Shown here: positions 1-8,295 of the stretch, piece after piece
Position numbering within the stretch: position 1 is the stretch's first letter
Layout: the number at the start of each line of letters is the position of its first letter
NCBI RefSeq assembly: GCF_024494725.1
Contig: NZ_JANHDK010000005.1
Span: forward strand, 162,582 to 226,581
Origin: Haloplanus ruber
GTDB taxonomy: Archaea > Halobacteriota > Halobacteria > Halobacteriales > Haloferacaceae
Length of the DNA: 64,000 nt
Reading direction: 5' to 3'
Notes under the pieces: generated by a model
Database searches by the model: none
The model's input: only the letters and a program-made list of their open reading frames with translations
What the model was told of the DNA's origin: nothing
Made by a program: the position numbers and the translations under genes

Positions 1-1990
1 CACGCTCGACCAAGACATCACAGCGAGACTTAGTTACCACCTCGTCGACGTTACTCCCCAGGACGAAATCACGACGGCGTGGGCGACTCCGCCACCCCAT
101 CAGTACGAGGTCGATGTCGTCCTGATCGATCGTATTGAGGATTGCCTGGGAGACGTCGTGTCCGATGCGGATTTTGCCACTCACCGGGACCTCTGAGCGC
201 TCTTCGTCGGCAAAGTCAATTGCTTGGTCGATGACAGCACGCTCCTCAGCGACGAACTGGCGCCCCTCTGAGAGCGGCGTCTGCTGTGGGACCGTGGCAA
301 CACTCACCACTTCGATCTCTGCGTCTCGCTCCTCGGCAAGGTCGAGTGCCGTCCGCATCAACTGTTCGACGGTCGCCGGATTCGCCACCGGGACGAGAAT
401 CCGCTGCTCGCGGTCCCGCCGTGCTTCGGCGGGCGCTTGCTCGGTCGTGACGGTCGGTGTTTCCTCTTCGATCTTCTCGTTTTCCTTCCGCTGGGAGTAT
501 CCGTAGTAGAGGAGAAGGCCGAGGACCATCCAGATCGCGGTCGTCACGAGGGCGATGAACCCGTGTGAGTCCGGTCCCAGTCCGATCTTCATCCCAAGCG
601 CCGAGAGGAGGAACGGCGTCAACAGGAATTGGAGGACGATCCCGATGAGCGGCGGCCACGGCATGTAGGGGACCTCGTAGGTGCGGGGAAGGTCCGGGTG
701 GGTCTTGCGCATCTTGATGACCGTCCAGTTGACCTGCACGAACAGGAGAATGAACATGATGTCAGCCGACGCCGCGACCGCTTCGATGGGCAGGACGACT
801 GCCATCAACGCGATGAGGACCGCCGAGAGGAAGATTGCCACGTGGGGCGTTCGCTTCTCGGGGTGAACCGCACTGAAGAGTTGGGGGAGCGCCCTGTCAC
901 GCCCCATCGCAAACGAAACGCGTGACGAGGAGTAGACGGTCGCGTTCAGGGCACTCATCGTCGCCGTCAGTCCAGCGACTAGGAGTAACGGGACGCCGTA
1001 GGGAACGAACTGGCCGGCCGCCTCGATGATCCCGAGTTCGCCCAGATTCCCAAGCAGTTGCCACGTGGGGGCGCTAGCGGAGACGCTCGCCCGTTCCGCG
1101 AGTTCGGGAATCGTCTCGATTCCACCGATTGCGGCGAACGCGACGAGAATGTAGATGGGGACGACGATAGCCAGCGAGTAGAAGACGGCCTTCGGGACGT
1201 TCTTTCCCGGATCAACGACCTCCTCGCCCGATTGGACGATAATCTCGTAGCCCTCGAAGGCGATGTAGGTAAAGCCCATCGCGCCGATGATTCCGATGAC
1301 ACCGTTTGGCGCAAAGCGGGGACTGTTGATGAATTTCGCGGGCCAATCCGGGGTATGCATCGTCGCCAGAATACCGAACGCGACGAAGATTCCAAGAATG
1401 ACGACTTTGATGAACGTCACAACGACGCCCGCCTTGCCCGTCTCCTCCGCGCCGCGATAGTTGATGTACGCGAACAGTGACACCATAAGCACTGCGAGAA
1501 CCTTATCCAACAGTCCACGGCCGATGAATCCCAAGAGTTGGAATCCCTCGGCGAGGACACCGCCGTAGACCAAAAACTCGGTGAGGAACACGCCGAACGT
1601 CACCGCGTACAGCGAACAGGCAACCGCGTGCGCGAACCAGGACATCCAGCCCGCGTAGAAGCCATTCGGATCGACGAGCGCCTCTTTCACCCAGAGATAG
1701 CCACCACCTGCCTCCGGGAACGCGGCCCCGAGTTCGGCATAGGAAACGGCAGTGAACAGCGCAACGAAGCCATTCAACCCGAACGCGAGAATCAGCGCCG
1801 GCCCCGCGAGTCCCGCAGCGAAGCCCGTGAGGGCGAACACACCGGCACCGATCATCGCACCGACGCCGATGAAGGTGATATCGAAGAGACTCATGTCCCG
1901 CGAGAGCTCCGTCTCGACGTTGCCAGACTCCTCCTGCGTAGCGTCACCCTCCGAGTCTTGGACTACACGATCCGAAGGCTCATCGTCCAT
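1..1990 (-). CDS. APC-family amino acid permease fused to a universal stress protein domain (3' end outside window)
   Basis: The minus frame is open from ATG at 1990 to the window edge, giving at least 663 codons. After about 35 hydrophilic residues come the classic APC first-helix motif (GVGAMIGAGVFALTG) and about twelve hydrophobic segments up to roughly residue 495. A charged linker follows, and from about residue 527 a soluble domain begins ILVPVANPATVEQL and carries LVLMGWRSR, typical of universal stress proteins (UspA fold). APC members import amino acids or polyamines by proton or sodium coupling. Cytoplasmic Usp tails on APC/CLC carriers are known in haloarchaea and are thought to bind nucleotides or regulate the carrier; the substrate is not predictable. 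Its stop codon lies beyond base 1. Confidence 0.9.
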   Translation of the reverse strand, partial: MDDEPSDRVVQDSEGDATQEESGNVETELSRDMSLFDITFIGVGAMIGAGVFALTGFAAGLAGPALILAFGLNGFVALFTAVSYAELGAAFPEAGGGYLWVKEALVDPNGFYAGWMSWFAHAVACSLYAVTFGVFLTEFLVYGGVLAEGFQLLGFIGRGLLDKVLAVLMVSLFAYINYRGAEETGKAGVVVTFIKVVILGIFVAFGILATMHTPDWPAKFINSPRFAPNGVIGIIGAMGFTYIAFEGYEIIVQSGEEVVDPGKNVPKAVFYSLAIVVPIYILVAFAAIGGIETIPELAERASVSASAPTWQLLGNLGELGIIEAAGQFVPYGVPLLLVAGLTATMSALNATVYSSSRVSFAMGRDRALPQLFSAVHPEKRTPHVAIFLSAVLIALMAVVLPIEAVAASADIMFILLFVQVNWTVIKMRKTHPDLPRTYEVPYMPWPPLIGIVLQFLLTPFLLSALGMKIGLGPDSHGFIALVTTAIWMVLGLLLYYGYSQRKENEKIEEETPTVTTEQAPAEARRDREQRILVPVANPATVEQLMRTALDLAEERDAEIEVVSVATVPQQTPLSEGRQFVAEERAVIDQAIDFADEERSEVPVSGKIRIGHDVSQAILNTIDQDDIDLVLMGWRSRPRRRDFVLGSNVDEVVTKSRCDVLVER

Positions 1991-2041
1991 GTTCGCCACA
2001 ACCAGACGCGATAGTAAAAAAGCAGATGGTTAGAAGGTGAG

Positions 2042-2308
2042 TCACTCTGACTCCCCGTCTGCGGCCGGCCCGAGGTACTCCCAGTGAACGTCATCCGTTC
2101 CATCCGGTCTCGGTTCGTGTTGAACCCGATAGAGAACCACCCGTGGACCACCATCCTCCGTCGTTTCAGTGACTTTGACGAGGACGTGTTCTATCCCCGA
2201 TTCGGTTATTTCGTAGTCCGACACACCGTCGCGTGCGTCCAGCGCTTCGTTCACCGCTCGGTTCAGGTCGAAATCACTCCCGTTACCGCCGGCTTGGGAA
2301 GGAGCCAT
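2042..2308 (-). CDS. small acidic haloarchaeal protein, function unknown
   Basis: 88 residues from ATG at 2308; an upstream in-frame start at 2386 adds a less acidic, less typical stretch, so I prefer 2308. No signal peptide, membrane segment or cysteines. The sequence alternates charged helix-like (FDLNRAVNEALDAR) and strand-like stretches (HVLVKVTET, RVVLYRVQHE) and ends in an acidic tail, which fits a small soluble alpha/beta protein. It lies just upstream of the permease on the same strand (51 bases between them), so it may be co-transcribed. I do not recognise the family. Confidence 0.65.
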   Translation of the reverse strand: MAPSQAGGNGSDFDLNRAVNEALDARDGVSDYEITESGIEHVLVKVTETTEDGGPRVVLYRVQHEPRPDGTDDVHWEYLGPAADGESE

Positions 2309-2555
2309 CGTGGCTAGTTCCTTCCGAATGGTATTGAATCCCGGTCTCTCACCCGAGACATCGCGGCTGAACCAGACGGTTGCCACAGTTCGAACGCCGG
2401 CTTCGAGTCACGAGTGAGCGACGGTCGCACGGCAACGTCGACCGGTATGCCAGCCACTCGCTGTGTGACTCCTTTGCAGTCGAACGACAGACATGTCACA
2501 AGGTGACGCCTGCGTTGCCGTCATCTGCGTTCAGCATCGCGTGACTCGCATTAGT

Positions 2556-2595
2556 TATGCAAAACATTGGCTCACCACCTGCCAATATATGCAAA
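2556..2595 (+). promoter_or_regulatory. paired direct repeats with an internal inverted repeat upstream of the phosphate transporter
   Basis: TATGCAAA occurs at 2556-2563 and again at 2588-2595, start to start 32 bases (about three helical turns). Between them ATTGGC (2566-2571) and GCCAAT (2581-2586) form an inverted repeat. The second copy runs into AATATATG, which could serve as a TATA box. The rest of the 2309-2709 gap holds no supportable gene. The position before a Pit gene suggests phosphate-responsive control, but this is inference. Confidence 0.4.
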
Positions 2596-2709
2596 TCCGA
2601 TGGGTTCATCAGTCTCGTGGCACGGGTCCCGGACAAATGAAGAGACGCAGTTGTAGCCAAGCATTTCCAACGATTCACCACCTGAGACAGCGTCGGGGGT
2701 GCTGAATAC

Positions 2710-3927
2710 GTGGCACCTGCGATTCTCGTTCTCTCGGTTGCGCTGCTCGCGGCGCTTTTCATGTCCTTCACCGTCGGGGCGAACAGTAATTCGGCCCCCG
2801 TTGCGCCCGCTGTCGGAGCGAACGCACTCTCGGTTCTTCGAGCGGCTCTCTTGGTCGGAATCGTGGCTGGACTTGGAGCAATCCTCCAAGGAGGCAGCAT
2901 CTCCGAAACAATCGGTAAAGACCTCGTGACCGGCGTGACGATCACGCCACTCGCCGCCGCCGCAGCGTTACTCACAGCGGCAACCCTCATCACGATCGGG
3001 AACAGCTACGGCTATCCGATTCCATCGGCATTCACTGTCACGGGAGCGATGATCGGCGCGGGCATCGCACTCGGTGGAGGATTCGCCGTCGACGAGTACG
3101 TCGTCATCCTCGAGTTCTGGTTCGCGATTCCCATCGCGGAGGGTGTGCTCGCCTACGGACTCGCTCGCGGCCTTCGGAGCGAATCCGTGCCCGAAATCGT
3201 CGGGATTCCCGTACTCGGCGGAGCAGTCGGGTACGCGCTGGCCAACATCCAGCTTACCATCATTCCAACAGCGAGCGGCGCACAGGGATCGATCGCCCGA
3301 TATCTCGCGACTGCGTCCCACCTGCTCCCGGCGTCTGTTGGCGGGACCTACACGCTTGGGATGGTCCTCGTGAGTATCGTGTGTGGCCTCCTCGCGCTCG
3401 CCGGAACACGTGCGCTGTTGCACCGTGACAAGACAGCCGGAATCAATCAGTTCCTCGTCATCTTGGGCCTCATCGTCGTGTTCACGAGCGGTGGCACGCA
3501 AGTCGGACTTGCAACCGGGCCACTCGAAACGATCTTCCAGACGGACCTCCAGTTCTCGTCGATCTACCTGCTCGCGCTCGGTGGTGGCGGCATCCTCCTC
3601 GGTGCGTGGATCAGGGGACCACGGCTCGTTCAAGCCGTCTCGAACGAGTACGCCGCACTCGGACCGCGGCGGTCGATTGCTGCCCTGATTCCGGCGTTTC
3701 TGATCGCCCAACTCGCGATTGTCTTGGGCATTCCCATCTCGTTCAACAAGGTGATGATCGCCAGTATCGTCGGCAGTGGTCTCGCCGCGAGTTCATCCGG
3801 AGGAAGTGGTATTTCACCCCGGAAGGTCGGCATCACGATCGGATCGTGGGTTGGATCGATGGTGGGCGCAGGTATCATCAGCTACGGGTTGTTCCACCTT
3901 CTGAACGCCGTGCCTAGAACCGGGTAA
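2710..3927 (+). CDS. PiT-family inorganic phosphate permease
   Basis: 405 residues starting at GTG 2710, preceded by a G-rich stretch (gggggt). The N-terminal motif FTVGANSNSAP and the C-terminal repeat SFNKVMIASIVGSG are the duplicated PiT signatures (GAN.. and NK..), and about ten hydrophobic segments span the protein. PiT proteins are low-affinity cation-coupled phosphate symporters in the cell membrane. The gene is single and ends one base before a convergent minus-strand gene. The upstream repeats at 2556-2595 are candidate regulatory sites. Family is clear; sodium versus proton coupling is not. Confidence 0.9.
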   Translation: MAPAILVLSVALLAALFMSFTVGANSNSAPVAPAVGANALSVLRAALLVGIVAGLGAILQGGSISETIGKDLVTGVTITPLAAAAALLTAATLITIGNSYGYPIPSAFTVTGAMIGAGIALGGGFAVDEYVVILEFWFAIPIAEGVLAYGLARGLRSESVPEIVGIPVLGGAVGYALANIQLTIIPTASGAQGSIARYLATASHLLPASVGGTYTLGMVLVSIVCGLLALAGTRALLHRDKTAGINQFLVILGLIVVFTSGGTQVGLATGPLETIFQTDLQFSSIYLLALGGGGILLGAWIRGPRLVQAVSNEYAALGPRRSIAALIPAFLIAQLAIVLGIPISFNKVMIASIVGSGLAASSSGGSGISPRKVGITIGSWVGSMVGAGIISYGLFHLLNAVPRTG

Positions 3928-4251
3928 TCAGGAGACGATCTGATCGATAATCTCTTCCTCTGCCGCTTGGGTCTTCATGTCCTCCCACGTTTCGAATTCA
4001 GTCGTGGCGCGGACATACTCGTTGAGTCGGTCACGAGGAGCACCTTGGACGTCGCTGGCACCGTTGAGGGACCACGGACTTTGCGTGCAGAACGCGGTGA
4101 ACGAGTCGAATTCGGTGTGAGCGCGCATGAACTCCTGTGAGAAGAAGGTGTCCGACTCGACTCGCGTCCCCGTCTGGAACTCACCGATTCGATCGACTGC
4201 CTCTCGAACTCGTTTTTCGAGATCCTCCAGTCCAACAACCTGAAGGTCCAT
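3928..4251 (-). CDS. hypothetical soluble acidic protein
   Basis: 107 residues from ATG at 4251. A TATA-like TTTTAC lies on the minus strand at 4281-4276, centred 27 bases upstream, consistent with a leaderless transcript starting at the ATG. The protein is helical and acidic, with a segment reading HTEFDSFTAFC.TQSPWSL and a charged C-terminus; one cysteine, no membrane segment. It abuts the stop of the phosphate permease in convergent orientation. I do not recognise the family; haloarchaeal amino-acid composition supports it as real. Confidence 0.65.
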   Translation of the reverse strand: MDLQVVGLEDLEKRVREAVDRIGEFQTGTRVESDTFFSQEFMRAHTEFDSFTAFCTQSPWSLNGASDVQGAPRDRLNEYVRATTEFETWEDMKTQAAEEEIIDQIVS

Positions 4252-4449
4252 AGCGGATTTGGCCCCTCAACCTTGGTAAAAGTCACGACCACCGAGAGCG
4301 GTGAATCTCTTATGTGATGTAGCCTGTCGTCTTCCAACGATTCGTTACGGAACACACGGGGACGGTTCGTGTTTTCAGAGAATTGAGTCCGGTGTCTGCC
4401 GGCCACGAGTGAAGCCTAGGGGGAGTCGACGACACGACGGCCGCCGATT

Positions 4450-5115
4450 TCAGAACGGCTCGACGGTGATTCCGTGCGCTTCAACGTCGTCGACGAAGGC
4501 TTCGACATCGGTTTCGATGGCCTCGAACGTGTCGTAATGGACGGGCAAGACGAGGTCGGCCTCGACGGAGTCGGCGAAGTCGGCGGCCGCGTGACGGTCC
4601 ATCGTGAAGTGGCCACCGATCGGCGGGATGAACACGTCCGCCCGGATCGACGCGTGTTCGGGAAGCACGTCCGTGTCACTCGTGAAGTAGACGGCCGTCC
4701 CCGAGATGTCAAGCAGGAGGCCGACTACCTCGCGCTCGGCGTGGAACGGATCGCCGTCCTCGTCGACGTGTGGCCCGTCCGTACGATTGTACGCTGGCAC
4801 GGCCTCGACGCCGATACCGCGAACCGTGCGCGAGCCTCCGTACGGAACAGTGGTGACCTCTAAGTTGAGGTCGCTCGTGTCGATAGCCTCGTAAGCGACG
4901 ACCGTGGCCTCCGGCCCCGCGACGGCCGCGATTCCTGCCGGGTCGTAGTGATCCACGTCGTCGTGGGTTACGAACACCACGTCTCCGTCTTGGGGGTCGT
5001 CCGCAAGCACGTCACTCCAGGGATCGATATAGACGACGAGACCATCGTCGGTTTCGATTCGGACTGAAGCGTGACCCAGCCGTTCGAACGTCAACGCGTC
5101 GTACTCTACGTGCAC
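4450..5115 (-). CDS. metallo-beta-lactamase-fold metal-dependent hydrolase (UlaG-like)
   Basis: 221 residues. LGHASVRIE, YIDPWSD, the metal motif THDDVDH, a later GGHFTMD and VLPVHYDTF are features of the UlaG/YcjE-type MBL hydrolases, which bind one or two metal ions and cleave small esters or lactones; the substrate is not predictable. I chose GTG at 5115 because TTTATC at 5143-5138 is centred about 26 bases upstream, fitting leaderless initiation; ATG at 5136 sits too close to that box. No signal peptide, so it is cytoplasmic. The gene stands alone. Confidence 0.85.
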   Translation of the reverse strand: MHVEYDALTFERLGHASVRIETDDGLVVYIDPWSDVLADDPQDGDVVFVTHDDVDHYDPAGIAAVAGPEATVVAYEAIDTSDLNLEVTTVPYGGSRTVRGIGVEAVPAYNRTDGPHVDEDGDPFHAEREVVGLLLDISGTAVYFTSDTDVLPEHASIRADVFIPPIGGHFTMDRHAAADFADSVEADLVLPVHYDTFEAIETDVEAFVDDVEAHGITVEPF

Positions 5116-5137
5116 ACTCGATATTACGGGACCCATC

Positions 5138-5143
5138 GATAAA
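5138..5143 (-). promoter_or_regulatory. TATA box for the MBL-fold gene
   Basis: TTTATC on the minus strand, centred about 26 bases before GTG 5115, the usual haloarchaeal TATA to leaderless-start distance. It overlaps the region just upstream of the longer ATG start at 5136 and argues against that start. Confidence 0.5.
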
Positions 5144-5208
5144 GCGTGCTTGCCGGTGGGGCGGTGTTCGGATACGGAGCAGGAACGAGAGGGTGCGATT
5201 TCTGCCCG

Positions 5209-5820
5209 ATGCATGTCCGAAGTCACCCGCTCAACAGTAGTAGCGACTGCTTCGAACGAGAGCGCGTGGAGCGTGAGTCGACACCCGAGCCAGCGATGAG
5301 GCTCGGTGTTCGGCTCTGCTTGCCCGATATATCACTTTCAAATACAATATCGATTTCATATAGTTTTGGCGCCGAGTAGCGTTGATTCACTATTCACAAC
5401 GGAGTGCAGAAGGCCGATTTAGCGTCCACAGATGGGGCCGATCCGGATCACGCTGCGGCCGACGAACTGTGCTCCAGTTCAGTGACGAGCGTCTTAGCTA
5501 TGCGCTGCGATTGATTTCGAGACGAACCAGATACTATCCCTCAGACTCTCTGAGACGAAAAATCGTGCAACTACAAAGATGTATTCTGTCGAACTTCGCG
5601 GGATACATTTCGCTGACGATGCGCTCTGCTTCGCCGATTCTGCACCGTGGTGACAAGCCGTGCACCACCGACACGGCCTCGATTATCGCTACGAAACGCG
5701 TGATGATCGGAACAGCGTCAACATATCATTCAAAAACTAAAGCGTCGAACAAACCAACTCCCAAACTATTCTAGCCGCACCGAAGCAGACACTGCTCTGA
5801 AGCCAGCAAGGGTCCGTTAG
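5209..5820 (+). pseudogene. decayed IS6-family (ISH14/15-like) transposase
   Basis: Fragments of a haloarchaeal IS6-type DDE transposase appear in order across three frames. Frame 1 from 5209 gives ESTPEPAMRLGVRL and LSNTISI, then stops at 5377 and 5383, then VQKADLASTDGADPDHAAADE to about 5470. A shift gives TVLQFSDE (from about 5470), another gives CAAIDFETNQILSLRL (from 5501), FADSAPW, a stop at about 5651, and HRHGLDYRYETRDDRNSV. A last shift gives TNQL and EADTA near 5790. The first two catalytic Asp positions are still visible; the third (Glu after RNSV) is lost. At least three frameshifts and several stops make it non-functional. I could not define the terminal inverted repeats. Confidence 0.8.
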
Positions 5821-5990
5821 CACCCACCGGGTGTTCCACGGTGTCAGTCCATCAACGCTCGGGAGGCCAGTCTTCTTTGCGGGCCGAAACGCCGAGGCGA
5901 TGCGACTCCGAGTGGCCATTGCAATCTATACTCTGGAGCGTGAGATGGACCGACAACTCCCGTACTTACTACTCAGTCAGAAGGCTCTTA

Positions 5991-6004
5991 ACTAACCAGT
6001 TAGT
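5991..6004. promoter_or_regulatory. palindromic operator before the TetR/MATE operon
   Basis: ACTAAC-CA-GTTAGT is a perfect 6-base inverted repeat, flanked by CTTA and AAG so that the whole site reads as an extended dyad. It sits 16 bases before the TetR start codon, where a bound repressor would block transcription. TetR/AcrR dimers usually bind such dyads near their own promoter, so autoregulation is the natural reading. Confidence 0.65.
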
Positions 6005-6019
6005 AAGCTTGAGTAGCGA

Positions 6020-6610
6020 ATGAAATCGGAGACAAAATCCGAAATCATCGATGCGACGAACCGGGTACTCTGCAAACATGGGTATGCCGGACTCACGATG
6101 CAGAAAATCGCCGACGAGTCGTCGCTGACCACCGCAGCGATCCACTACCACTTCGACACGAAAGAGGAGTTGCTGAACGCGTTTCTTGACAACCTGATCG
6201 AGCGGTTCACATCGAAACTCGCCTCCGAAGCGACCGACCCGCGGGAACGACTCACCGCGTTCCTCGATGCGGTCTTCTCATCGCCGAACCCTGACGTCGA
6301 CGGCTTCCCCGTGGCGATCATGGAGCTAAAGTCACAGGCACCCTTCCAGACGCTCTTCCGAGAACGATTTCTCGACCTCGACGACATGGTACGCGAGATT
6401 GTCGTGGACATCGTCGCAGACGGCATCGACGAAGGGCACTTCGAGGAGACCGACCCGAACGAAGTCGCCGGCCTCGTCACAACCACGATCAACGGCGCAC
6501 ACGCACGGAAAGTGGCACTCGGTGAACCACTCGACGAGACGCGTCACGTCCTCGAAACCACACTGGAACTGCATCTCGGATGGAACCCTGGATCGGAGGT
6601 GGTCGCGTGA
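6020..6610 (+). CDS. TetR/AcrR-family transcriptional repressor
   Basis: 196 residues. The N-terminal helix-turn-helix is clear at about residues 8-50 (YAGLTMQKIADESSLT, then HYHFDTKEELL), followed by an all-helical C-terminal ligand-binding half in the TetR_C style. It probably represses itself and the downstream efflux gene through the dyad at 5991-6004 and releases on binding a compound exported by the pump. Its stop overlaps the GTG start of the MATE gene by four bases (GTGA), so the two are translationally coupled. Ligand unknown. Confidence 0.9.
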   Translation: MKSETKSEIIDATNRVLCKHGYAGLTMQKIADESSLTTAAIHYHFDTKEELLNAFLDNLIERFTSKLASEATDPRERLTAFLDAVFSSPNPDVDGFPVAIMELKSQAPFQTLFRERFLDLDDMVREIVVDIVADGIDEGHFEETDPNEVAGLVTTTINGAHARKVALGEPLDETRHVLETTLELHLGWNPGSEVVA

Positions 6611-8073
6611 ACCTGTTCAAAGGGCAGGAAGAACTCAACCTGACAGAGGGGGGTATCGTCAAGCCGCTCCTGTTTCTCTCGCTACCGATTGTTGTCACGA
6701 ACCTGCTCCAGACGGCGTACAACCTGGCCGACACGTTCTGGCTTGGCCAGTACTCCACGGAGGCGCTCGCAGCCATCTCCTTCGCGTTCCCGACGGTGTT
6801 CCTGCTCATCTCGCTCGGGATGGGGCTCTCGGTTGCCGGGAGCGTCCTCGTCGCCCAGCACACAGGGGCCGAGGAGACCGAGCAGGCCGAGTATGCGGCT
6901 TCGCAGACGGTTTCGTTCGCGTTCATCGCCTCGTCGATTCTCGGTGCAATCGGCTATCCGCTCGTCCGAGAGTTTCTCGCGTTCCTCGGGGCGTCGCCCG
7001 AGGTCCTTCCCGGCGCGACGGCGTATATGCAGGTGGTTGCGCTGGGCCTGCCGTTCATGTTCGGATTCTTCGTGTTTATCTCGCTGATGCGCGGCGCGGG
7101 CGACACCATCACGCCGATGCTCGTGATGTTCGGGACAGTCGTCGTCAACGTGATTCTCGACCCGTTCCTCATCAACGGCTGGACGGTCGGCCCAATCGCG
7201 TTTCCCGAACTCGGCATTCAAGGAGCCGCTATCGCCACGGTCTTCTCGCGGGGGCTGGCGATGCTCGTTGGACTCGGCATCATGCTGTCGGGAACGCGGG
7301 GTATCCAGATCAATCTCGACGATATGACGCCCGACCTCCAGTACCTCCGGAAGATCCTGCGCATCGGCATTCCGGCGTCGATTGAGGGAACTGGCCGTGC
7401 ACTCTCGATCAACGCCCTCCTGATCGTGGTTGGGCTGTTCTCGACGTCAGTCGTCGCCGCGTTCGGCATCGGAACTCGCGTCTTCTCCGTCATCTTCCTC
7501 CCCGCGATTGCTGTCGCACGCGGTGTCGAGACGATGACCGGTCAAAACGTCGGGGCTGGTAAGTACGACCGCGCCCAAGAGGCGAACTACGTCGCCGCAA
7601 AAGGGTTGTTCGGCGTCCTGAGTGTCGCCGGCGTTGCCATCTTCTTCATCCCGACGCCCATCGTTGCGGTGTTCACCAACGACCCTGCCGTTCTCGACAT
7701 CGGTGCGGAGTTCCTGCGGTATGTCGCGTTGTCGTTCGGATTCATCGGAATCCAGCGGGCGTTCACTGGCGGTTTCCGCGGCGCCGGCAAGACACTAACC
7801 GCTGCTGCCATCTCTATCGCCGCACTCGCTTTCATCCGACTTCCCGTCGCATACCTGGCCTCACAAGGCGTGCTCCCAACGGACCTGTGGTTTCTCGGAC
7901 AACCCGATGTCCGGGGCATCTGGATCGCGTTCTTCGCCTCGAACGTCGCCGGAGCGATCATCGCGTGGCTGTGGTTCCGCCGTGGCACCTGGCGGGCGGG
8001 CGACGTCCGGGAAACCGGTGGTCCCACGGCCATCGGCCCCGATGAACCCGATCCGACAACGAGGGGGGATTAG
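6607..8073 (+). CDS. MATE-family multidrug/metabolite efflux transporter
   Basis: 488 residues from GTG 6607. I prefer this to ATG 6580 because GGAGGTGG sits just upstream and the GTGA overlap couples it to the TetR gene. Twelve hydrophobic segments in two homologous halves, with LSLPIVVTNLLQTAYNLADTFWLG at the first helix and GTRVFSVIFLPAIAVARG / MTGQNVGAG in the second half, are MATE hallmarks. These proteins export drugs or metabolites against sodium or proton entry. Cargo unknown; regulation by the adjacent TetR protein is likely. Confidence 0.9.
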   Translation: MNLFKGQEELNLTEGGIVKPLLFLSLPIVVTNLLQTAYNLADTFWLGQYSTEALAAISFAFPTVFLLISLGMGLSVAGSVLVAQHTGAEETEQAEYAASQTVSFAFIASSILGAIGYPLVREFLAFLGASPEVLPGATAYMQVVALGLPFMFGFFVFISLMRGAGDTITPMLVMFGTVVVNVILDPFLINGWTVGPIAFPELGIQGAAIATVFSRGLAMLVGLGIMLSGTRGIQINLDDMTPDLQYLRKILRIGIPASIEGTGRALSINALLIVVGLFSTSVVAAFGIGTRVFSVIFLPAIAVARGVETMTGQNVGAGKYDRAQEANYVAAKGLFGVLSVAGVAIFFIPTPIVAVFTNDPAVLDIGAEFLRYVALSFGFIGIQRAFTGGFRGAGKTLTAAAISIAALAFIRLPVAYLASQGVLPTDLWFLGQPDVRGIWIAFFASNVAGAIIAWLWFRRGTWRAGDVRETGGPTAIGPDEPDPTTRGD

Positions 8074-8074
8074 A

Positions 8075-8086
8075 CGGATATATCCG
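8075..8086. repeat. 12-base perfect palindrome after the MATE gene
   Basis: CGGATATATCCG begins two bases after the MATE stop codon. It could be the stem of a terminator, although no T-run follows, or a protein-binding site. No second copy was seen nearby. Confidence 0.3.
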
Positions 8087-8235
8087 ACACAGAGCCACAC
8101 CACGGCAGTGCCTGTGGTCCGGACACACCCACAGCGGATCAGATCGAGCCACAGCGAGTCGATTCGATAACCGTACGACGATTCGATAGCTGGACGCGAA
8201 CGGCTTACTAAGGTGATCTCCACCGCCGATCTGCA

Positions 8236-8295
8236 ATGGCAGAACGCAACGACCGACACGTCGAGGATAGCGATTCTACAACGGGGTGTCGCTAA
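8236..8295 (+). CDS. possible 19-residue leader ORF of the flavin operon
   Basis: ATG 8236 opens a 19-codon frame (begins MAERNDRHVED, ends TTGCR) that stops at 8293-8295. TTACTAA at 8205-8211 is centred about 28 bases upstream, so a leaderless transcript would begin at this ATG rather than at the downstream secreted-protein gene. The stop lies between two alternative GTG starts of that gene (8286 and 8298), which would suit translational coupling. Existence of the peptide is inferred from promoter spacing only. Confidence 0.3.
   Translation: MAERNDRHVEDSDSTTGCR

Noticed and set aside
5382..5774. 130-codon plus-strand frame
   Set aside because: Arg/Ser-rich; only a short piece (VLQFSDE) matches the transposase relic, the rest is out of frame.
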